NCBI GenBank assembly: GCA_004297165.1
Contig: SCUJ01000006.1
Coordinates: 806,001 to 870,000, forward strand
From: Gammaproteobacteria bacterium
GTDB lineage: Bacteria; Pseudomonadota; Gammaproteobacteria; Eutrophobiales; Eutrophobiaceae
Direction of reading: 5' to 3'
Length of the DNA stretch: 64,000 nucleotides
In this document: piece by piece, positions 33,723-40,281 of the stretch
How the letters are laid out: each line of letters starts with the position of its first letter
Position numbering within the stretch: the first letter of the stretch is position 1
The notes under the pieces: model-generated
The model's input: only the letters and a program-made list of their open reading frames with translations
The model's database searches: none
Told to the model about the DNA's origin: nothing
Position numbers and translations under genes: made by a program

Positions 33723-34694
33723 TCATTCACAGAGCAGCACCTTGCCCAGACGGCCCGGCGCCAATGCCTGTTCGACGCCCCGCTTGAAATCAGCGAGCGG
33801 ATGAACCCCCGCCACCGGAATCGAGAGTTGCCCCTGGCGAAACCCGTCTTCCAATTCGCGGAATGTCCGCTGTTTTTCCTCCCGGCTTGCGGTCGCATAC
33901 CAGGGCGCGAGCCAGAAACCCTTGACGTTGAGGTCATTGCCGGCGAGCTGCATGGCATTGACCGGCACGGCCTCGCCCGACAAGGCGCCATACAGGATCA
34001 GTTCGCCGCCCTTGGAGAGTACGGCCAGCAGCGCCTGGCCGGTCGCACCCGCCACGGGATCGAAGGCGGCGATTATTGGTTCACCGCCCGCAGCCTCCCA
34101 CACCTGATCCTGCCAGTTCTGATCGCTGGTGAGGATCACATGCCGGCACCCGCGGGCCTTGAGATCGGCCGCGGTATCGGCCCGGCGCACCAAGTTTACG
34201 AGAGTCCGGCCCTGCCGCGCGGCGATCTGATTCACCAGCCGCCCCACCGCCGAGCCGGCCGCGGTCTGGACGATGGCGCCGGGGCGGGTCACCGTTTGCA
34301 ACAGCAACAGGGCTGTAAGCGGATTAACCGACAACTGGCACGCGACTTCGTCGCTCAGGTCATCAGCGACCGGCATGAGGGCCTTGGCTGGGACCGCCAT
34401 GAAGTCCGCCCAGGTCCCGCGATACCGGGAGACGATGCAACGCTGACCGATGGCCACATTGACAACCCCCGCGCCAAGCGCGGCCACCGTCCCCACAGCC
34501 TCCATGCCTGGACTCGCCGGCCAGGATTCTGGCGGGACATAGCGCCCGGTAATGTAAGCTATATCCGCGGGATTGATGGGCCGCATGCGGATCTTCAGCA
34601 GCACTTCGCCCGGCCGTGGCTTTGGGTCCGGCGCCTCGGCGAGATACAGCACCTCGGGAGGCGGACCGAAGCGATCAAATTGTACGCGTTTCAT
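33723..34694 (-). CDS. MDR-family reductase (enoyl-CoA reductase/quinone reductase-like)
   Basis: A 323 aa medium-chain dehydrogenase/reductase without the zinc ligands. GEVLLKIRMRPINPADIAYITGRY is the start typical of the mitochondrial trans-2-enoyl-CoA reductase (MECR) subgroup, followed by PGMEAVGTV and a nucleotide-binding region with AAGSAVGRLVNQIA rather than a standard GxGxxG. NADPH dependence and 2-enoyl or quinone substrates are likely. It is the first gene of a minus-strand group ending with the YqiA-like esterase. Confidence 0.83.
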   Translation of the reverse strand: MKRVQFDRFGPPPEVLYLAEAPDPKPRPGEVLLKIRMRPINPADIAYITGRYVPPESWPASPGMEAVGTVAALGAGVVNVAIGQRCIVSRYRGTWADFMAVPAKALMPVADDLSDEVACQLSVNPLTALLLLQTVTRPGAIVQTAAGSAVGRLVNQIAARQGRTLVNLVRRADTAADLKARGCRHVILTSDQNWQDQVWEAAGGEPIIAAFDPVAGATGQALLAVLSKGGELILYGALSGEAVPVNAMQLAGNDLNVKGFWLAPWYATASREEKQRTFRELEDGFRQGQLSIPVAGVHPLADFKRGVEQALAPGRLGKVLLCE

Positions 34695-34806
34695 GAAATG
34701 CTCCTGGACATTGCTTGCAGCCGGACAGTTACTGGAATGCCGGCAACATTACCATCGAATGGCGCGGAACCCAAACGGTTGAGCGTGAGGTGTGGCAATG
34801 CTAAGG

Positions 34807-34836
34807 TTAGTCTCCAATCACCCTGGGCGATACAAT
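34807..34836 (+). promoter_or_regulatory. Possible hicBA promoter
   Basis: TTAGTC (34807-34812) and TACAAT (34831-34836) are separated by 18 bases and lie 42 bases upstream of the hicB start. The -10 match is good and the -35 weak, so this is a candidate only. Confidence 0.35.
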
Positions 34837-34862
34837 CAGTGTGCCCACGCGGTCAGTACTTA
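34837..34862 (+). repeat. Partial, decayed copy of the palindromic element
   Basis: TGTGCCCACGCGGT followed by a degraded ACTTAGA matches the internal half of the full elements at 35319 and 47564 (read on the opposite strand). It forms the leader just upstream of the hicB ribosome site, so the copy may supply part of its transcript leader. Confidence 0.5.
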
Positions 34863-34877
34863 GAAAGGAGACCCTTT

Positions 34878-35084
34878 ATGAGATATACAGTTGAAACAGA
34901 GCGTGAAGATGATGGCCGTTGGATAGCGGAAGTAGTTGAATTGCCCGGCGTCTTGAAATACGGACAAACCCGCGATGAGGCAATCGCCCATGCGGAAGCC
35001 CTTGCCTTACGCGTGATGGCGGATCGCATTGAGCACGGTGAACATATCGTCGAGCCCATTCAGATCACGTTTGCAGCCGCATGA
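34878..35084 (+). CDS. hicB: HicB-family antitoxin
   Basis: A 68 aa HicB-fold antitoxin (MRYTVETEREDDGRWIAEVVELPGVLKYGQTRDEAIAHAEALAL is the RNase-H-like HicB core). It lacks the C-terminal DNA-binding domain of longer HicB proteins, so autoregulation would need the complex or another factor. AGAAAGGAG lies 7 bases before the ATG. Its stop overlaps the next start (ATGA), with antitoxin first, the reverse of the classic hicA-hicB order but common for this short type. Confidence 0.92.
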   Translation: MRYTVETEREDDGRWIAEVVELPGVLKYGQTRDEAIAHAEALALRVMADRIEHGEHIVEPIQITFAAA

Positions 35085-35293
35085 CGCGATGGCCAAGCGT
35101 AAAAGCGAAGCGGCTATTCTCAGCGCTGGAGCGTATTGGCTGGAAAGTCAAACGAGTTGCCGGTTCGCATAAAGTACTCGCGCGGTCAGGATTCCCTGAC
35201 TATGTGTTTGCCTTTCACGATCAAGAAGAGATCGGACCGAAGATGGTGGCCAGGGTGGCAAAAAGAACTGGATTACAGCCGCATAACCTTTAA
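35081..35293 (+). CDS. hicA: HicA-family mRNA interferase toxin
   Basis: A 70 aa HicA toxin with a dsRBD-like fold that cleaves mRNA. Key residues: LERIGWKVKRVAGSHKVLAR contains the catalytic His of the GSH motif, and VFAFHDQEEIGPKMVARVAKRTGL is the conserved second half. It is translationally coupled to hicB. Only 25 bases downstream begins the palindromic element that marks the left edge of the island, so the pair sits just outside it. Confidence 0.93.
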   Translation: MTRWPSVKAKRLFSALERIGWKVKRVAGSHKVLARSGFPDYVFAFHDQEEIGPKMVARVAKRTGLQPHNL

Positions 35294-35318
35294 CGTTCAA
35301 TACTTTGAACCAGTCATC

Positions 35319-35402
35319 GTAGGGTGGGCACGTCGTTTGTGCCCACGTGGGCAGGGCTCTAAATAATTTACCGCGTGGGCACAAACGACGTGCCCACCCT
35401 AC
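35319..35402. repeat. REP/MITE-like palindromic element, full copy
   Basis: Two perfect 29-base inverted arms (35319-35347 and 35374-35402) surround a 26-base centre. Each arm begins GTAGGGTGGGCACG and contains TTTGTGCCCACG, itself internally complementary, so several hairpins are possible. A second copy lies at 47564-47643. Elements with this GTAGGGTGGGCAC core are widespread dispersed repeats in bacteria; no transposase lies nearby. Confidence 0.9.
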
Positions 35403-35444
35403 TCCGCTCGCTACTCGCTTCGAAAAGATCAAACCCAAGAGGGT

Positions 35445-36941
35445 TTAAATCGCCTCGATAATCTCCGGCTTCATCTGCCGCAAAATCTCAGCCGCAGCCC
35501 CGGCCAGCCGCCGGATGACTTCAACACCGTCCGATAAGCGCGCCAGGGCCAGCGCCAATCCGAACCAACCCGCCAGTAAAACCTTTTTGCCGATACCCGC
35601 CACCATGCCGGCCAGTTGCACTGCGAAACGCGCCGAAACGGCAAACAACCGGCAATGCAGGCCGAATTCCCTGAGGAAGGCGGCGACCGGTGCGGGGTCC
35701 GCTTGTTTATCGACAAGCAGCGAGAGATCGAAGTCCCGATCCCGCAGCAGCAAAATGGCATCGGAGCCCGGCGGTTTGTAACTGGAGCATAAAACGAACC
35801 GGAGCGAGGCGGCGCAGGCCTCCAGGAGCGTGCGGGCATCCCGGTAGAGACCCAGGGCCGCGGTCTTGATGACGCGGGCGAGATTGGTGATGCGGTTGGT
35901 GAGCCTGCCAATCCCCGCGAGCTTCGAGGAAAGCCAGCACATGGCCCGCCGGATCCCGTCCCACAACCGGGCGCCCAGGGTCCGCATCTGCGTCTTTACG
36001 CCCTCCGCCATATTCTTGTCGCCGATGACCTCTTCCACCAGGGGCGAGAGACGCTGGATCGTCTGGACCTGCGCCGCGCGCGTCAGTTGCCGCAGGCGGG
36101 TAAAAAATTCCCCGCTGATCTCCAGGCGTTCGCTCGGTCGCGGTCGTTCCGCTTCCGGCTGCGACCTCCAGAATTCCGTCATCGCTTGGTTCAGGCTTTG
36201 TTCCGTTCCGACGGGATCATAGTCGAACTGCCGGCGCGGTTTGGTCGCGAAGCCCGCGAGCCATAATTCGATCCGCGCGATGCCACGGACGAAATCGATG
36301 ACCAGCAGATTGTCTTCCCTCTTCTCGCCCGCGCCCGCGCCGGCGCGATGCCGCACGGTCATACCTCGGCCCATCTCCGCCAACCGGTCCACCAGCCTGT
36401 CCTGATCGAAAAGTATCTTCAAGGTATCTGGAACGAGATCAGGCGCGAGGGGATTTTCGCTGAGCCGCAACAGGCGGACGACGCGGACAAAACGATCCAG
36501 CCCCGTCTTTAACTCACGCTCCTGCGCGCCTTGTTTGAGTCTTTCGCCGGTCGGCTTGACCAGATTATCCAGCAACCCGAAGGCCAACAGCCGCAGATGC
36601 GCCGCGCGGGCCAGGACCGGCAAGGGGACGCCATCCCGAAACCAGCGATCGAGATCCGTGTGCGACTCAAATCCGACCAGTTGTTCGAGAGCGAGCCAGC
36701 TCGCGTCATCGAGCGCCTGATTAAGTGATAATCCGGCCTCGGTCTGAAAGCTTTCTAATGCAGAGAGAAAATCAGGATCGGTGTCCTGACGCTGATTATC
36801 CTTCCACAGGTAGCCGAGATTATAGAGGCGGCTGCGCGTGACGCCGATCCGATCAGGCGCGATACTTGGATCCGTGGCGGCGCCGAAACCTTCGGTGTCC
36901 GCGTCCGCGAGCGCCGCATCCAGCATGGCATAGGCGTGCAT
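35445..36941 (-). CDS. Unknown 498 aa protein with PG-binding-like N-domain
   Basis: The N-terminal ~90 residues resemble a peptidoglycan_binding_1 helical domain (SRLYNLGYLWKDNQRQDTDPDFLSALESFQTEAGLSLNQALDDASW). Such domains are found in conflict and secretion proteins as well as cell-wall enzymes. The remaining ~400 residues are helical, with no motif I know; there is a hydrophobic Ala/Gly/Leu segment near 455-475 (VLLAGWFGLALALARL) that could be membrane-active. No signal peptide. It starts 27 bases downstream of the 113 aa gene on the same strand, and both are divergent from the patatin-like gene, suggesting one functional module. Confidence 0.75.
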   Translation of the reverse strand: MHAYAMLDAALADADTEGFGAATDPSIAPDRIGVTRSRLYNLGYLWKDNQRQDTDPDFLSALESFQTEAGLSLNQALDDASWLALEQLVGFESHTDLDRWFRDGVPLPVLARAAHLRLLAFGLLDNLVKPTGERLKQGAQERELKTGLDRFVRVVRLLRLSENPLAPDLVPDTLKILFDQDRLVDRLAEMGRGMTVRHRAGAGAGEKREDNLLVIDFVRGIARIELWLAGFATKPRRQFDYDPVGTEQSLNQAMTEFWRSQPEAERPRPSERLEISGEFFTRLRQLTRAAQVQTIQRLSPLVEEVIGDKNMAEGVKTQMRTLGARLWDGIRRAMCWLSSKLAGIGRLTNRITNLARVIKTAALGLYRDARTLLEACAASLRFVLCSSYKPPGSDAILLLRDRDFDLSLLVDKQADPAPVAAFLREFGLHCRLFAVSARFAVQLAGMVAGIGKKVLLAGWFGLALALARLSDGVEVIRRLAGAAAEILRQMKPEIIEAI

Positions 36942-36968
36942 ATGCGCCGTTCGCCCCTGGAGTGCGTG

Positions 36969-37310
36969 TCAGACGATGGACTTTACTGCGCCGACGACGA
37001 TGCTGTAGAGCGCCTCGCGGGATTCCTGCCCGGCCGTCACGGCCTCGAAATGCGCCTTTTTGAGGTCATCGGAGATGTTGTCGCTGGTGAGGAATTGATC
37101 CAGATCCCCGCCGATCTCAATCTCGGTTTGCGCGACCAGCTTGATATTGCCCTTGGCCTTGGCGTCTTTGAGGATTTCCTCCAGCGACAATTTGGGCGGG
37201 GCCGCGTTATCGCCGATGACCGCGGACAGGCTGCCTGTGTAGGTGCGGACCGTGAGGGTCTTGATATCCTTGAGGGCCGCTTCGAGTTTGTTGATGGTAT
37301 CTTCGAACAT
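36969..37310 (-). CDS. Unknown 113 aa protein, patatin module
   Basis: I do not recognise this family. The protein begins MFEDTINKLEAALKDIKTLT, has a central beta-rich stretch (VRTYTGSLSAVIG, NIKLVAQTEIEIGGDLDQFL) and ends with a helix (ESREALYSIVVGAVKSIV). It is acidic and soluble. The start at 37310 has GGGAGG nine bases upstream; a longer frame does not. It forms the first gene of the minus-strand pair that faces the patatin-like gene across a 174-base promoter region, and could be a sensor, inhibitor or adaptor of that enzyme. Confidence 0.7.
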   Translation of the reverse strand: MFEDTINKLEAALKDIKTLTVRTYTGSLSAVIGDNAAPPKLSLEEILKDAKAKGNIKLVAQTEIEIGGDLDQFLTSDNISDDLKKAHFEAVTAGQESREALYSIVVGAVKSIV

Positions 37311-37484
37311 GTTGATTTGCCTCCCTGGTATTTCAGCCTCCCGCTTGCCGTTATGGCGCCGGTGAGGCATGTTGAAAAAAACAACCCGACCACTTCTGTA
37401 TCATAGTAACAGGATCCGTTCTTGCAAGAACAATGTCCCGTTTGTGGCTATAATCATTGCAGGGTAATAGGGGAGGACACGGAG

Positions 37485-39836
37485 ATGTTGAATTATTTCA
37501 AGAACGAATCCGGGCTTATTGGATTCGACCAGGTATTTACCGCGGAACTTGAGGCGATCAACGCCCGGCGCAATGGGCATAATACCCAACCGGATCAAAC
37601 GCTGAGCCGCTTCCAACAGCTTGAGCGGGGGATCGCCACGCCGCCCGAGAGTACAGAGAGCGGATTTGGCATCGAGCCATTTCCCGCGGGCGAACGGACT
37701 AACGCCTTCAACAACGTGCTGGACCAGCTTCAGGACACGGAACAGAACGATCGCTGGGAGCGCCACGGTCGTGAAACCGGACAACCGGCGCGCCAGGACC
37801 TCGTCGGACTCGCCTTCTCGGGCGGCGGCATCCGCTCCGCCACCTTCAACCTCGGCATCCTCCAGGCACTGGCCAGGGTAAGGCTGTTCAAATTTGTCGA
37901 TTACCTGTCCACCGTTTCCGGCGGCGGGTATCTCGGCTCGTGCCTCAGCTCGCTCTACGCCTCGCCGACGCGCGAATTCCCCTTTCCGCACAAGCAGGGC
38001 GAGGTGGAATCGCCTGCCTTCCGGCATCTGCGCAACAATGCGGAATATCTCGCGCCGAACGGGCTGTTCGACACCCTGCGCATCCCGATGCTGCTGCTGC
38101 GCGGGCTGTTCATCAACCTGCTGGTTGTCCTGCCCTATATCGTCGCCGCCGCACTGGTCACCGCGATGCTCAATGCCGATCTCGCTGCCCTCAAGATGCA
38201 TTTGTTGCGCAGATTTTTTGTTTTGAACAACTGGCCCCTGCCTGACTGGCTGGGCACTCATTTCCTGTTGCTGAAGATTTCCTTTGTGGCGTTGCTGGGC
38301 ATTTTTTTCCTGTACCCGATCGGCTACCTGCTGTTTCAGCGATCTCGCTTCTGGCTGTTCGATTTTACCTGGCCATCGCGCGATCGCGTGGGCCGCTGCC
38401 TGAGCTGGGCCGCCGTCATCCTCGGCCTGCTGGCCTTTGTCGAGATCCAACCTGTCGCCATCCTGTATATGGCGAAGCTGGCCGAAGCGGCAAGGGACAC
38501 TGGCGATATCGTCACTTTTTATCATCAGGTCGCCACCGTATTGACCGGACTGACCGTCCTCCCGGCCTTTCTCGCGCACTGGGCCGGCAAGCAGGCCGCG
38601 CGCCTTTCGACGGATGCGGTGCTGACCTTGATCGGGGTCTGCGGGATCGCGGTCTTCTGGCTGCTCTATCTGTTCTTGTCTTACTATTTCATCGACGGGC
38701 AACTCGGCGGTAACTGGTGCATCTGGTTGAGTGTCCTGGCGCTCTGGTCGTACACGGTCATCTTCATCGACATCAACTTCACCAGCCTGCACGGCTTCTA
38801 CCGGGACCGGCTGTCCCGCGCCTATCTCGTGAAATTTGCCGGGAAATCTGGCGCGAGCGTGGATAAAACGACACTGAAGCACGATGATGAGCAACTGCTG
38901 TCAACATTAAATACCGCTGACGGGCCGTATCATCTGATCAACGCGGCGATCAACCTGCGCGAACTGGACGAGGATTACAAAAAAGGCCGCCACGCGCAGG
39001 CATTCCTGTTCAGCAAGTGTTTCATCGGCAGCGAGGCCACCGGTTATCGCCCGACCGGCGTGATGGAATCGCAAAGCCGGAACGTCAATCTCGGCACCGC
39101 GATGGCGATCTCCGGCGCCGCCGCCTCTCCGCAGATGGGCAGAAACACCAACCGCATGCTGGCCTTCGTCCTGGCCATGGCCAACGTCCGCCTGAATCAC
39201 TGGCTGCCAAATCCGCGCTACGCGCAGGATCGCACAGGGGCGAAACTGCCGCGTTCGCCCCTGACGCGGGTGGGTCCCCTGTATCTGCTGCGGGAGATGA
39301 TCGGCAATCTGAATGCCCGGGGCCTGAACGTCAATCTCTCCGACGGCGGACATTTCGAGAACCTGGGGCTCTATGAACTCCTGCGCCGGGAGTGCCGCTT
39401 CATCATCTGCGGGGACGGCGAGGCGGACCCGACCCTGACCTTCGACGGCCTGGCGAACGCGATCCGCATGGCGCAGATCGATTTCGGCATCAAGGTGGCA
39501 ATGGAGGGGCTCGACGAGATCCGGGCCGGCGAGCAGAACCACGCCATCGGCAAGATCCATTACTCCGGCGGGCTGATCGGCTGGCTGCTGTACCTCAAGC
39601 TCTCCCTGCTCGGCGACAACAACCTGATCAGCACCCTGAATGAAAGCGCCTACGAGACTTCGCCGAGGCGCGACGACAACCGCCGCTTCGACGACAACGC
39701 CTATATCGCCCAGTACAAGAGCCGGCACCCGGATTTTCCCCATCAATCCACTGCGGACCAGTTCTTCGACGAACAGCAGTTCGAGGCCTATCGAGCACTG
39801 GGATTCCTGGTCGGGATGCGCGCGCTGACGCGGTGA
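37485..39836 (+). CDS. Large membrane-embedded patatin-like phospholipase
   Basis: A 783 aa protein with a split patatin-like lipase domain around a membrane region. The oxyanion loop is SGGGIRSATFNLGILQALA, the nucleophile elbow STVSGGGYLGS, and the catalytic Asp lies in LSDGGHFENLGLYELLRR. Between elbow and Asp are about six hydrophobic helices (roughly residues 200-450). The N-terminal ~95 residues are poorly conserved-looking. Start ATG 37485 has GGGGAGG eight bases upstream; a TTG at 37422 would add a Cys-rich 21 residues. Lipid hydrolysis at the membrane is predicted; setting suggests a defence effector or regulated lipase. Confidence 0.85.
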   Translation: MLNYFKNESGLIGFDQVFTAELEAINARRNGHNTQPDQTLSRFQQLERGIATPPESTESGFGIEPFPAGERTNAFNNVLDQLQDTEQNDRWERHGRETGQPARQDLVGLAFSGGGIRSATFNLGILQALARVRLFKFVDYLSTVSGGGYLGSCLSSLYASPTREFPFPHKQGEVESPAFRHLRNNAEYLAPNGLFDTLRIPMLLLRGLFINLLVVLPYIVAAALVTAMLNADLAALKMHLLRRFFVLNNWPLPDWLGTHFLLLKISFVALLGIFFLYPIGYLLFQRSRFWLFDFTWPSRDRVGRCLSWAAVILGLLAFVEIQPVAILYMAKLAEAARDTGDIVTFYHQVATVLTGLTVLPAFLAHWAGKQAARLSTDAVLTLIGVCGIAVFWLLYLFLSYYFIDGQLGGNWCIWLSVLALWSYTVIFIDINFTSLHGFYRDRLSRAYLVKFAGKSGASVDKTTLKHDDEQLLSTLNTADGPYHLINAAINLRELDEDYKKGRHAQAFLFSKCFIGSEATGYRPTGVMESQSRNVNLGTAMAISGAAASPQMGRNTNRMLAFVLAMANVRLNHWLPNPRYAQDRTGAKLPRSPLTRVGPLYLLREMIGNLNARGLNVNLSDGGHFENLGLYELLRRECRFIICGDGEADPTLTFDGLANAIRMAQIDFGIKVAMEGLDEIRAGEQNHAIGKIHYSGGLIGWLLYLKLSLLGDNNLISTLNESAYETSPRRDDNRRFDDNAYIAQYKSRHPDFPHQSTADQFFDEQQFEAYRALGFLVGMRALTR

Positions 39837-40191
39837 GAGGTTGATGAACAAACCCCTCTACCCCCGGGAGACGACTACATGGAAGTAGTCGGTTGGCCGC
39901 GCCGGGAGCATGCGGCCCAGGGGCCGGGGGGAGGGTTGGTGGGGCGAAAGATTTTTCGGCCCTATGGAATCCGTGACAATCAGTAGGATCTCGCGGCGGC
40001 TTGGTAAATCCGTTCCAAAAAAGCAAACTGGACACTCTGGATATAGGCTGCCTATACTCCGTCCAACATAAAGCTACAAACAATAAAGGGTTTCACTGCT
40101 GTCCACGGTCAAACTTACAGTTTCTTTTTGGTCTACGCGGCCTGTATAACCTAGATATTCGCTTAAGTACGCACAACCCACATTTAATCAG
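39837..40191. other. Non-coding gap with hairpins before the restriction locus
   Basis: No convincing gene is seen. The first ~120 bases are GC-rich with several inverted repeats, including GACTAC...GTAGTC (39878-39895) and runs of C and G that can pair (CCCCTCTACCCCC with GGGGGGAGGG). The rest is more AT-rich than its surroundings and could contain the promoter of the hsdR transcript. A 64-codon open frame at 40001 looks like chance. Confidence 0.5.
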
Positions 40192-40278
40192 ATGACTGAC
40201 GTGTTAGATGATTTTGATAAGTTTGCGCCAATCGCTTCAAGCAAATGCCTCTCAACCAATATCGGATGCTTCCTGTAG
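40192..40278 (+). CDS. Possible 28-codon leader ORF upstream of hsdR
   Basis: ATG at 40192 opens a 28-codon frame (MTDVLDDFDKFAPIASSKCL...) ending with TAG three bases before the hsdR ATG. No strong ribosome site is visible. It might be a leader peptide that couples translation to hsdR, or the remnant of an older gene. Support is weak. Confidence 0.3.
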   Translation: MTDVLDDFDKFAPIASSKCLSTNIGCFL

Positions 40279-40281
40279 AAG

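Noticed and set aside
32739-34877. Long plus-strand open frame leading into hicB
   Set aside because: Only the last 68 codons, behind a strong ribosome site, are HicB; the rest is antisense to three well-supported minus-strand genes.
35319-35402. CRISPR repeat or intrinsic terminator
   Set aside because: There are no regularly spaced repeats or spacers; the same element recurs 12 kb away as a dispersed palindrome.
37401-38894. 497-codon minus-strand frame
   Set aside because: It is the shadow of the patatin-like gene, with a low-complexity Gln/Arg translation.
40001-40195. 64-codon open frame before hsdR
   Set aside because: No ribosome site, composition unlike a gene, no recognisable sequence.
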